Source of the DNA: UBA5078 sp051252515
GTDB lineage: Bacteria > Pseudomonadota > Gammaproteobacteria > Pseudomonadales > Pseudohongiellaceae
Direction of reading: 5' to 3'
NCBI GenBank assembly: GCA_051252515.1
Contig: JBPOFS010000002.1
Location: 682,001 to 746,000, forward strand
Length of the DNA: 64,000 nt
Shown: one piece after another, positions 8,560-17,001 of the stretch
Position numbering within the stretch: the stretch's first letter is position 1
Layout: every line of letters begins with the position of its first letter
Notes under the pieces: generated by a model
Databases searched by the model: none
What the model saw: only the letters and a program-made list of their open reading frames with translations
Told to the model about the DNA's origin: nothing
Made by a program: the position numbers and the translations under genes

Positions 8560-9255
8560 TTACACTTCTAGCCACTCGCGGCGCACATCGTCGGCGCCGC
8601 GAAGGCCTTCTGGGCTGCCTTCGTAGACAATCTGGCCATGGCCCATGACATACAAGCGATGGGAAATGCGCAGGGCGATTGTCAGTTTCTGTTCAACAAG
8701 CAAAATGGCCACGCCTCTTGCGGCAATCTCTTGTAGCAGGGTGCCCACCTGTTCTACTACTTTAGGGGCTAAGCCCTCTGTTGGCTCGTCGATCATGATC
8801 AGTTCGGGGTCGCCCATCAGTGTTCGGCACATGCACAGCATCTGCTGTTCCCCGCCACTTAACACTCCGCCTGGCACGTCGGCACGCTCGCCTAGATTAG
8901 GGAACATGCGAAACATCTCCTCTATACTCCAGCGTGAACTGACCTTGCTGCCTTTCATTCCTAGAACAAGATTCTGTCTTACCGTCAATCCAGGGAAGAT
9001 GTTGCGGTTCTCAGGCACGCAGCCAATGCCTAGCTTGGCGATCTCGTAGCTCTTCTTACCCGCGATCTGTTGTCCCTTAAAGAGTATAGACCCAGTGGGT
9101 TCCACTTCGCCCATAATTGCTTTTACTGTGGTCGAGCGTCCTACCCCGTTGCGCCCAAGCAGGCTGACTATTTCGCCTTGACCGACACTGAAGTTAACGC
9201 CGCGCAGTATGTGGCTTTTGCCATACCAAGCGTTCAGCTCTTTGACTTCAAGCAT
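8560..9255 (-). CDS. livF: Branched-chain amino acid-type ABC transporter ATPase (LivF)
   Basis: This 231-aa ATPase is the second ATP-binding subunit of an HAAT-family importer. It has the Q loop region, signature LSGGEQQ, Walker B LIMIDEP and a switch region LLVEQ. The Walker A motif reads GRNGVGRST: the invariant lysine is replaced by arginine (Arg40). The start at 9255 is chosen because MLEVKEL is the normal N-terminus and an AAGGAG lies 9 nt upstream; a longer frame reaching 9333 runs into livG. It overlaps livG by 8 nt and is the last gene of the importer operon. Confidence 0.88.
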   Translation of the reverse strand: MLEVKELNAWYGKSHILRGVNFSVGQGEIVSLLGRNGVGRSTTVKAIMGEVEPTGSILFKGQQIAGKKSYEIAKLGIGCVPENRNIFPGLTVRQNLVLGMKGSKVSSRWSIEEMFRMFPNLGERADVPGGVLSGGEQQMLCMCRTLMGDPELIMIDEPTEGLAPKVVEQVGTLLQEIAARGVAILLVEQKLTIALRISHRLYVMGHGQIVYEGSPEGLRGADDVRREWLEV

Positions 9256-10012
9256 GGGAGGACTCTCCTTGTACGACTTCACCAAGATAAGCCTCTTGGA
9301 CACGGGCATTGCCGCGAATCTTGCTGGGCACATCGGAGGCGATTACTTCACCGTAAACGAGTACGGAGATCTTGTCCGCCATGTCGAAAACGATGCTCAT
9401 ATCATGTTCGACCATGACGAGGGTCTTGCCTGCGGTAACGCGATGAATCAGCTCCACGGCATTTCGGGCCTCACTGTGACTCATGCCTGCGACTGGCTCA
9501 TCGAGCATGATCATTTCGGCACCACTGGCGATCGCGATACCGAGTTCCAAAGCACGTTGTTCGGCATAGGCTAGTTCACCGGCGGGTAGATGCCGACGCT
9601 CTTGCAGGCCTATCTCGACTAGTAGCTCTTCTGTGCGGGTATTCAGTGCGCCGGCCTTGCCCAGTAAATGCCAAAAGGAATAGCGATAACCCATCGACCA
9701 GAGCAGTGCACAGCGAATGTTCTCGAAGACGCTAAGCAGCGGGAATATATTGGTGACCTGAAAGCTTCTGGCCAGCCCTAGTCTGGCAATCTCATAGGGA
9801 GGGCGATTATGGATAGGGGCCCCCTTAAATAAAATACTGCCAGAACTTACCGAGTAGCGGCCAGTGATCAAATGAAACAGTGTCGACTTACCAGCCCCAT
9901 TAGGACCGATGATGGCGTGTTTCTCGCCGGGCTCGATCGTTAGCGAGACATCACGAATGATTTTGGTATCGCCAAATTGTTTGCACAGACCCTGTAGCTG
10001 TAAAAGGCTCAT
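9248..10012 (-). CDS. livG: Branched-chain amino acid-type ABC transporter ATPase (LivG)
   Basis: This 254-aa ATPase is the partner of LivF. Walker A is canonical (GPNGAGKST); the signature is LAYAEQR, a variant usual in LivG; Walker B is MIMLDEP, followed by VEHDM. It overlaps livM by 4 nt (ATGA) and livF by 8 nt, so the genes are translationally coupled. Confidence 0.9.
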   Translation of the reverse strand: MSLLQLQGLCKQFGDTKIIRDVSLTIEPGEKHAIIGPNGAGKSTLFHLITGRYSVSSGSILFKGAPIHNRPPYEIARLGLARSFQVTNIFPLLSVFENIRCALLWSMGYRYSFWHLLGKAGALNTRTEELLVEIGLQERRHLPAGELAYAEQRALELGIAIASGAEMIMLDEPVAGMSHSEARNAVELIHRVTAGKTLVMVEHDMSIVFDMADKISVLVYGEVIASDVPSKIRGNARVQEAYLGEVVQGESSHA

Positions 10013-11232
10013 GATTTGCCCTCGGTGTCGATGCTATTGGCGTCTTCCCAGGCCTCGCGCAGATTGGGCAGCGTGCGTCGTAGTGCGAAAAATGCGACTA
10101 AGGCCACCACAATCAATGCACTCCAGCTCATGAGACTTTCAGGGTTTAGGGCAATGCCCAGGAAACTAAACGTAGGATCACTGCTGTGGCTCATTTCGAT
10201 GATCGCGAGGAGCGTTAAGACAAATACACTGCCCGGCATGGCCGTAATTGTGTAGGGTTTTATTAGTAAGCTTAGTTTTCCGAGATGCCAAGGCGTGCGG
10301 TGCATCATCAAAAAGCCGGTGAGTCCGCGCGGAAGAAACATCACCGTGAGCACAAACATCAATCCAAGATACAGTAACCACAGATCCGTGTAGTGGCTTA
10401 GCACGGAGTTGATTAAGGTTAATACGATAGCGCCCACAATAGGGCCGATGAAAAAGCCGAGGCCGCCAATATAGGCCATTAGCAGGACATTGCCCGAGGT
10501 CGCAGCATTGAGGTTCTGTTCCGTGAGTATCTCGTAGTTCAAGGCAAACAATCCGCCGGCAATCCCGGCAAAGAAACCTGAGAAAACAAAAGAGATGAAA
10601 CGCACGCGACGCGCACTATAACCAATGAATTCGGCTCTTTCGGGATTGTCCCGTACCGCGTTAGCCATGCGCCCTGCTGGGGTTTGCGTGAATAAATACA
10701 TACACACGGTGGCTAAGAACGTCCATGCGGCGGCTAAATAATAGACTTGCAGATCTTGTGCGAAATCGTAGCCAAAGAAGGTGGGGCCAAACGTGCGGTC
10801 ACCACTAACACCGGCTTCTCCTCCAAAGAAAGACACTAGGATCAATGATGATGCCGCGACAAGCTCGCCAACACCAAGGGAGATCATGGCGAATACCGTG
10901 CCGGCTTTATGAGTAGAAAAGCTGCCGATAAAAAGTGCGGCGCAGAGCCCGAAAAGCCCGCCAACAAGCGGAATTAGAGTTACGGAAAACATGTACTCCT
11001 CGTTCTCCATGCCAAGCAATGCGTGCACGGCCATGAAGCCGCCTAGCCCAAAATACACCGCGTGGCCGAAAGACAGCATTCCTCCTTGTCCCAGCAACAT
11101 GTTGTAGCTCAAGGCAAACACGATCGCGATACACATTTGGTTGAGAATTGAGATCGAAAGTATAGACGTGAAGATTTGTGGCAAGACGAGCATGGCGATC
11201 GCAAATAGAGCCCAGCTTGTATATTTCAACAT
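10009..11232 (-). CDS. livM: Branched-chain amino acid-type ABC permease (LivM)
   Basis: This 407-aa inner membrane permease forms the translocation pore with LivH. It contains the family segments NMLLGQGGMLSFGHAVYFGLG near the N-terminus and AYIGGLGFFIGPIVGA. About 100 extra residues after the usual end (LPRGLTGFL) carry two further predicted membrane segments and a charged tail. The start at 11232 (MLKYTSW) is preferred over an upstream extension because it follows the livH stop by 2 nt. Confidence 0.87.
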   Translation of the reverse strand: MLKYTSWALFAIAMLVLPQIFTSILSISILNQMCIAIVFALSYNMLLGQGGMLSFGHAVYFGLGGFMAVHALLGMENEEYMFSVTLIPLVGGLFGLCAALFIGSFSTHKAGTVFAMISLGVGELVAASSLILVSFFGGEAGVSGDRTFGPTFFGYDFAQDLQVYYLAAAWTFLATVCMYLFTQTPAGRMANAVRDNPERAEFIGYSARRVRFISFVFSGFFAGIAGGLFALNYEILTEQNLNAATSGNVLLMAYIGGLGFFIGPIVGAIVLTLINSVLSHYTDLWLLYLGLMFVLTVMFLPRGLTGFLMMHRTPWHLGKLSLLIKPYTITAMPGSVFVLTLLAIIEMSHSSDPTFSFLGIALNPESLMSWSALIVVALVAFFALRRTLPNLREAWEDANSIDTEGKS

Positions 11233-11234
11233 GC

Positions 11235-12185
11235 TTAGCTCTCCCGCTTGCCGAATAGGCCGGAAGGTCGAAAGATTAATACTAATACCAATAGTAAGTA
11301 CGGCAGGATGGGCGCCACTTGTGGGAGAGTCAGGCGCCAAATGTCATTCAAAGGGTGGTCGCGATCAAAGCTAACGCCAAGCCAGGCGAGGAGGTCGGGC
11401 ATGCCGACATCGGAGGCAATGGCATAGGATTGTAATAGGCCAATGAGAAGAGAGGCCACTAAGGCGCCTGCTAATGAGCCGAGCCCGCCGATCACCACGA
11501 TGACAAACACAATGCTGCCAAGGACCACGGCCATACCAGGGAAAGTTGTGAGGACTGGCCCGGCGATAACCCCTGCAAGACCTGCGAGTCCGGTGCCAAC
11601 GCCAAAGACCGCCATGAATATTAAGGGGACGTTGTGGCCCAGGTTAGCCACGGTGTTAGGGTGGGTAATGGCGGCCTGAATAATAATGCCGATGCGCGTG
11701 CGGGTCAGGACAAAGTAAAGACCAATAAAAATGGCAACGGAGATAAAGATCATAAACGCTTTGTACGCGGGGAAGTTCTGCCCAAATAACGTAAACAAAG
11801 GGAAGTCGAGTAAGTCAGGGGAGCGATAATCTTTTGTGGCACGGCCCCAAAAAAACTGCACGGCCTCTTCAATCAAAAACGCTAAACCAAATGTGAAAAT
11901 AAGCTCGGCGACATGCCCTGATTTATGCACGCGGCGTAAACCATAGCGCTCTATTAGGGCGCCGAGCACTCCGACCAGCACTGGCGCTACGAATAGTGCA
12001 GGCCAAAACCCTAGATAAAGGCTGATGGAATACGCGAAGTAAGCCCCCAGCATATAGAAGCTAGCATGGGCAAAATTAAGCACCCCCATCATGCTAAAGA
12101 TAAGCGTTAATCCGCTTGCCAGCATGAAAAGTAACAGGCCGGTCACGAGACCGTTGAGTGTAGCGAATACGAGAACTTCAATCAT
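11235..12185 (-). CDS. livH: Branched-chain amino acid-type ABC permease (LivH)
   Basis: This 316-aa inner membrane permease has about eight hydrophobic segments. Typical LivH features are GLTLIFSMMGVLNFAHASFYMLGAY near the N-terminus and VIVVIGGLGSLAGAL towards the C-terminus. It lies 24 nt after the binding-protein gene and 2 nt before livM in one tight operon. Confidence 0.9.
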   Translation of the reverse strand: MIEVLVFATLNGLVTGLLLFMLASGLTLIFSMMGVLNFAHASFYMLGAYFAYSISLYLGFWPALFVAPVLVGVLGALIERYGLRRVHKSGHVAELIFTFGLAFLIEEAVQFFWGRATKDYRSPDLLDFPLFTLFGQNFPAYKAFMIFISVAIFIGLYFVLTRTRIGIIIQAAITHPNTVANLGHNVPLIFMAVFGVGTGLAGLAGVIAGPVLTTFPGMAVVLGSIVFVIVVIGGLGSLAGALVASLLIGLLQSYAIASDVGMPDLLAWLGVSFDRDHPLNDIWRLTLPQVAPILPYLLLVLVLIFRPSGLFGKRES

Positions 12186-12209
12186 AGTGGTAGCGCTGGT
12201 ACCCGTTTA

Positions 12210-13481
12210 TTATTGCGGTGGTCGGTTCATTTTGCAGCTGCTCTCGGTGATGGTGTCCTCTGCCGGCACACGGAACTCTGTTACTAGTCCGTAGCCAGAG
12301 TTATCGCCGTCAAACTCGACGTTCTCGTCTGTATGCACGGATACATAAAGTGGTTGAAATGATTGGTGATCATCGCCGCGCATCCATACCTCTTCGCCAA
12401 TCATATTGGTGACGCGCATATCTTCCATCGCTAATGCGAGTTGGTAGGGGTCTGTTCCACCAGTTTCTTCCATGGCATTGACCAGCATTTTCAGAGAAGT
12501 CGCAAGACGAGGCTGGGTCACATCTTTATTAGGGTACAGGGCCTTAAAGGCGTGATTGAAATCGAGTCGTTCTTGGCTAGTGACAGGGTTGGCGTAATCG
12601 TTGTGAACTAAGCGAATGCGGTTTTTACCCGACTCACCTAGTGTCGCAGTAATGCCATCGTAAGCCGCGTAGAAGGTATAGATGGGCACTTCTAGGCCGG
12701 CATCGGTGATGGCGCGAGCCAATGCCACCATGTCGCCGCCCCAGTTGCCCGTAATAATGGCGTCAGCACCTGATGATACGATTTTGGTGACATAGGGCGT
12801 GAAGTCTTTGACCTGCCCGATGGGATGAAGCTCATTGCCAACAATCTCGATGTCGGGCCGCTTAGCGGCCAACATGCTGATGGCGGCATCTCCCACAGCT
12901 TTGCCAAATGAATAGTCTTGCCCTATGACATAGATTTTTTTGATGTCGGGGATCGTGGCGATGTGGCTAGTCATGACATCCATCTTGGTGTCTGAATGTG
13001 AGTCAAACCGAAAGTGCCAAAAGCTGCAGTCAGCGCCCGTGAGAATCGGATCAACGGCGGCGTAGTTCATGAAGAGCACCCGCTGATCGGGGTTGCGGCG
13101 GTTATGGCGCTCGATGGCGGTGCTAAGCGCGCTGGCGACGGCTGAGCCATTGCCAGAGTATACAATTTGAATGCCTTCGCTGATGGCGCGGCGAAGTTGT
13201 TGCTGGGAGTCCGCGGCACTGTTTTTGTTATCCAGTGCAATCACTTCAATTGGACGCCCGCCTAAGACGCCACCGTGTTCATTGTAAAAGTAGTCTGCTG
13301 AAAACTTCAGTTGTAAGTAGGCTGTCTCACCTGTGGCGGCGAAAGTTCCCGATTGCGGATCGATGAAAGCAATGCGAATGGGCTCTTGTGCGGTGACGAC
13401 GGAAGAAAAACTCAGCATCCACGCGACTATCGATAGTGGAATTGCGCGCATAGTCAGCACGGTGCTTTTGAGTAGGTTCAT
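12210..13481 (-). CDS. ABC importer substrate-binding protein, amino acid/amide type
   Basis: This 423-aa periplasmic binding protein (Peripla_BP_6-type) is the first gene of the importer operon. A signal peptide ends near VVTAQ, followed by IRIAFIDPQSGTFAATGE and the two-lobe fold with YVIGQDYSFG. The family binds branched-chain amino acids, amides or short-chain organic acids, so the true substrate is unknown. A second in-frame ATG lies 10 codons downstream; neither has a strong ribosome binding site. Confidence 0.85.
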   Translation of the reverse strand: MNLLKSTVLTMRAIPLSIVAWMLSFSSVVTAQEPIRIAFIDPQSGTFAATGETAYLQLKFSADYFYNEHGGVLGGRPIEVIALDNKNSAADSQQQLRRAISEGIQIVYSGNGSAVASALSTAIERHNRRNPDQRVLFMNYAAVDPILTGADCSFWHFRFDSHSDTKMDVMTSHIATIPDIKKIYVIGQDYSFGKAVGDAAISMLAAKRPDIEIVGNELHPIGQVKDFTPYVTKIVSSGADAIITGNWGGDMVALARAITDAGLEVPIYTFYAAYDGITATLGESGKNRIRLVHNDYANPVTSQERLDFNHAFKALYPNKDVTQPRLATSLKMLVNAMEETGGTDPYQLALAMEDMRVTNMIGEEVWMRGDDHQSFQPLYVSVHTDENVEFDGDNSGYGLVTEFRVPAEDTITESSCKMNRPPQ

Positions 13482-13646
13482 AGCAAAGTTCTTTTAAATA
13501 ATAGTTGAGGATGATGTGGAATATCAGCCTTCGTGATGGGCTGGTTTGTTAGTGTTGAGAGGGTATCCGTACAATCCCAATACTTCACCACATGGCTTTG
13601 GACATTACCCCAGCCACTGCTTCGAATCAAGCTAGGGAGTACTGGA

Positions 13647-14123
13647 TTAGAGTAAAGCGCTGCTGAGCCAGACGAGTAATGCCAACAACACTGCCCACAA
13701 TGCGCAAGCAATGGTATCGAGAAGATTGTAACGAGAAGGGGTAAAGCCACTGACACCGAGAAGGGCGGGAAGCACGCTACGAATGGCTGGGATAAAACGT
13801 CCAATAAAGATGGCGCTGGAGCCGAAGCGTAATACTAGTTGTTCGGCTTTTTGCAGTTGAATCTTGTAGCGCTTTGCCAAGGAAAACTCGTGAATTTTGG
13901 GGCCGTAATGGGAACCAACATAAAAACCGGCGTGGTCTCCTAGTACGGCTCCGACAAACCCTAGCGCGCTGATCTGCCATAGGCTCAAAATGTCGGCGTT
14001 ATAAAGAGCGATGGCGACGCCAAATAGAATGAGTCCAGAGACAAATAGCCCGATGCCAATGCAGGCTTCTGCAAAGGCAAGGACAGGAATGAGCCACAGC
14101 GCGTAATCGCGGTGGCTCTCCAA
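13647..14123 (-). CDS. DedA/VTT-family membrane protein
   Basis: This protein of at least 158 aa is a polytopic inner membrane protein of the DedA family, which affects lipid carrier or phospholipid flipping. Family motifs are AEACIGIGLFVSG, GDHAGFYVGSHYG and GRFIPAIRSVLPALLGVSG. The annotated TTG start at 14123 has no Shine-Dalgarno and removes part of the expected N-terminus: the frame stays open upstream (VIFNFLESHR) to a stop just before 14153. A GAGG at 14155-14158 precedes only ATT (14150) or ATC (14147) codons, so a non-canonical start is possible. Without it the protein would be shorter than usual for the family. Confidence 0.78.
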   Translation of the reverse strand: MESHRDYALWLIPVLAFAEACIGIGLFVSGLILFGVAIALYNADILSLWQISALGFVGAVLGDHAGFYVGSHYGPKIHEFSLAKRYKIQLQKAEQLVLRFGSSAIFIGRFIPAIRSVLPALLGVSGFTPSRYNLLDTIACALWAVLLALLVWLSSALL

Positions 14124-14222
14124 GAAGTTGAAAATGACAGTGTCGATAATAGCGCCTCAAAAGGAATCACATGCCCTTTAGCACAATACGCCGTTTCACC
14201 GCCATTAGATCAAGTTGCAGGG

Positions 14223-14504
14223 TTAGAGGTGATCGTAGGCTTTTAGTTCTGCGCCTAAGCTGGTCCAGTATTCGGAGAGACCCACTTGCAGTTCGTGCCA
14301 ATTATCGTCACTACTATGTTTAAAGGAGTGGAGCTTGTCTTTTGCGGAGGCACGCATCTCCATTAACTTGGTAACAGCCTCATGCTCCATTTCGCCGGCA
14401 GTTTGCTGTCGTTCTTTCATTTTGGCAGCAAGTTGGTCGATCTTTTCACTTAAAGCATCAAGTTGTTGTTCGAGTTTGTGTTCGATCTCTTTCTTATTGC
14501 TCAT
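14223..14504 (-). CDS. Small charged coiled-coil protein
   Basis: This 93-aa protein of unknown function has no signal peptide or membrane segment. Residues about 1-60 form a highly charged heptad-like helix (KKEIEHKLEQQLDALSEKIDQL), with a second amphipathic segment containing WHELQVGLSEYW. The ATG at 14504 has AGGAG 5 nt upstream; a GTG two codons earlier has none. Small coiled-coil proteins of this kind often accompany membrane or stress functions, but nothing here defines a role. It is divergent from the RND gene at 14671. Confidence 0.7.
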   Translation of the reverse strand: MSNKKEIEHKLEQQLDALSEKIDQLAAKMKERQQTAGEMEHEAVTKLMEMRASAKDKLHSFKHSSDDNWHELQVGLSEYWTSLGAELKAYDHL

Positions 14505-14670
14505 GTTCACTCCTACTTTCGTGGTTTAAAACTAGTCGATTAGGTGTGTTACTCACTATGTGGTGACGATCTCACATAAATCAAGTGAGGTGCTTGATGC
14601 ATGACAATAGTTCGGTCACATGCGACTCTATAGGTCGCACACACACAGTGCTTAAAATAAGAGTCGTGTC

Positions 14671-17001
14671 ATGATGGTATTGCTTAGAACCTTAGTTGAT
14701 AAACGCGTGGCGTTATTAGTCCTTAGCTTAGCGGTGTGTGTGTTTCTGGCCTCGTCGATTCCGCGCACTGAATTTGACACCTCCCTAGGCGTACTGCTCA
14801 CGAAAAGTGATCCTTACCTGCAAGAACGTGACGCGATGGCCGCGGTTTTTCCGTCGCCTCTTGAAATCAGTTTTGCCTTAGTCCCCAAGAGCGGTGAAGT
14901 ATTTGAACGAGCGACATTATTGGCATTGGCAGATCTCAATCGAGAGTTTAGAGAAATCCCATTGGCGCTCTCCATGGATTCGGTATTAGGTTGGCAATCG
15001 CCCTTTGGCGAGGAGAGTTTGTTTACACGAGTGTTAACGCCGCAGAGCGAGCTGAGTCCCGATGAGCTCAGCGAATCTAAACAACGAGTGTTGGCGGATC
15101 CATTTCTTTTTGGCAGGCTGATCTCTGCGGATTCTGATCTGGCACTTGCGAACATACGTTTGCGCAGTACACAGATCACAAGTACACAAAGCGCTGACAT
15201 TGTGGCTATTAGCGATGCTATAAGAGAAAGCCTGCAGTCGCGATATCCCTCAGTGGATATTTATCTCAGCAGCACCGCGCATTATGAGCAATCAAATCGC
15301 TCCGCCATGATTAGCGATCTAAGCCTTCTATTGCCGATTGTTATTTTGCTTTGCACTGCGATTATTTGTTATAGCTTTCGTTCGATCTACTTTGGGTTTT
15401 GTATTCTCAGTGTGGCGTTATTGACTGTCTTAATGACAGTGGGAACGTTGGCATGGTTGGGCATTTCATTTAATAGCATTTCGGTCATGGCGCCGCTAGT
15501 GGTGGTGACAATCGCGGTGGCCGATAGCGTGCACATCATCTCCTTATTTCGACAAGCGTTGCTACAAGGCTTGAGGCCAGTGGATGCCATGCGTCAAAGT
15601 GTAGCGCTGAACTTTCGTCCTATCTCGCTAGCCACTGTGACGACCATTATGGGCTTTGTTAGCCTCAATCTTGCCTCGGCCCCGGCCGTAAGTTCGTTCG
15701 GCTCTGTAGTGGCTTTAGGAGTGGGGTTTGCCTATGTGTTGACCTTAACTGTCTTGCCCGGAGCGATCTTATTGTTTGCTTCGCGTCTGCGTATAGATGC
15801 CAGTATCGGCACCATTGGACTGTTGAGTGCTGTGACAGGTTTTTGCCAAGGGCTAGTTTTTCGTCATGGTCGACTAATGTTGATTAGCGTTAGTGTTCTA
15901 GCTTGTGTCGCGCTGGGTTTAAGTTTGCGCAATAGCACAGATTTTGATCGTGCCTCTTTTATCGGCAAAGACTCTCCGTTGTACGACTACTACGAGAACG
16001 TCAACACGCGAATGAACCAAGGGACTCAGCTGACATATGGCGTCCGGGTGCCAAACGCTTACGGGATTATCGAGCCAAAATTTCTGCAGCAGTTGGATCG
16101 ATTTTCGCAATGGATGAGTGCCCAGGATTCTATTGTCGGAGTCGCAAGTCTCGTTGAAGTGATCAAAACTGTGAATCAGATTATGCACGAGGAGGAGGGA
16201 GAAGGTGAGGCATACCTCATTCCCGATAACGCCGAGGCTATCGACGAGGCATTGTTCAATTATAGTGTGGCCCAAGAAAGTAACTTTACCCTTTCGACAT
16301 TAGCGAATGAGGACTTCACCATGATGAGATTTTTCGTGGCGACAGACACTCAGAGTAATCAAGCGATCATTACATTGAATGCCCTCATTGATGAAAAGTT
16401 TGCGCAAGAATTTACTGAGGCAGAGTTGCTGCATGGTAGTAGCACATTATTGTTTGCTCGCATGGATAAAGCGGTTACTCAAGAACTGCTACAAGGGTAT
16501 GCATTGAGTTTGATCATGATTACGATCACGCTAATGTTCGGGATGCGCAGTGCCTATCTTGGGCTGCTCAGCGTACTGCCGAACCTATTGCCGGCGGTGT
16601 TTGTGTTCGGCGTGTGGGGGTTGTTCGTAGGGCAGGTCGACCCGTTTGTGATGATGCTCTTTAGTATCAGTATTGGGCTCGTCGTGGACGATACAGTTCA
16701 CGTACTTAGTACTTACCAAAGTGGACGCAAGTCAGGTCTTGAGCCGCGCGCCGCCGTTGCTGGCGCCTTAGAAAAGGCTGGGCCAGCATTGATCGTTACC
16801 ACGGCGGTGATGGCGTTTGGAACGTGTGTGTTGATCGCCGCCAGCACCTTGTATTTTCAACAAGCAGCAACCTTGTTGGTGCCTATTGTGGTGCTGGCGT
16901 TAATACTCGATCTTACGTTCTTTCCGGCACTGCTTGTGCGTTTTGATCGGGCTCACGGGCTCCCCAACGCAGCAGCAGTGGAAGCAAACAAAGGTCTGTG
17001 A
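14671..17001 (+). CDS. RND-superfamily exporter (MMPL/HAE3 type)
   Basis: This 776-aa inner membrane protein has the two-fold RND layout: a membrane helix, a large periplasmic domain, a cluster of five to six helices, then the same again. Key segments are ISVMAPLVVVTIAVADSVHI in the first half and ISIGLVVDDTVHVLSTY in the second, both with the acidic residues of the proton relay. Single-polypeptide RND proteins of this type (HAE3) move hydrophobic molecules such as lipids or hopanoids. The last 89 nt overlap antisense with the next RND gene. The two RND proteins are related but not near-identical. Confidence 0.85.
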   Translation: MMVLLRTLVDKRVALLVLSLAVCVFLASSIPRTEFDTSLGVLLTKSDPYLQERDAMAAVFPSPLEISFALVPKSGEVFERATLLALADLNREFREIPLALSMDSVLGWQSPFGEESLFTRVLTPQSELSPDELSESKQRVLADPFLFGRLISADSDLALANIRLRSTQITSTQSADIVAISDAIRESLQSRYPSVDIYLSSTAHYEQSNRSAMISDLSLLLPIVILLCTAIICYSFRSIYFGFCILSVALLTVLMTVGTLAWLGISFNSISVMAPLVVVTIAVADSVHIISLFRQALLQGLRPVDAMRQSVALNFRPISLATVTTIMGFVSLNLASAPAVSSFGSVVALGVGFAYVLTLTVLPGAILLFASRLRIDASIGTIGLLSAVTGFCQGLVFRHGRLMLISVSVLACVALGLSLRNSTDFDRASFIGKDSPLYDYYENVNTRMNQGTQLTYGVRVPNAYGIIEPKFLQQLDRFSQWMSAQDSIVGVASLVEVIKTVNQIMHEEEGEGEAYLIPDNAEAIDEALFNYSVAQESNFTLSTLANEDFTMMRFFVATDTQSNQAIITLNALIDEKFAQEFTEAELLHGSSTLLFARMDKAVTQELLQGYALSLIMITITLMFGMRSAYLGLLSVLPNLLPAVFVFGVWGLFVGQVDPFVMMLFSISIGLVVDDTVHVLSTYQSGRKSGLEPRAAVAGALEKAGPALIVTTAVMAFGTCVLIAASTLYFQQAATLLVPIVVLALILDLTFFPALLVRFDRAHGLPNAAAVEANKGL

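Noticed and set aside
13478..13804. 108-aa frame overlapping the DedA 3' end
   Set aside because: It lies in another frame over the DedA coding region and the downstream gap, has no family resemblance and no ribosome binding site, so it is a shadow.
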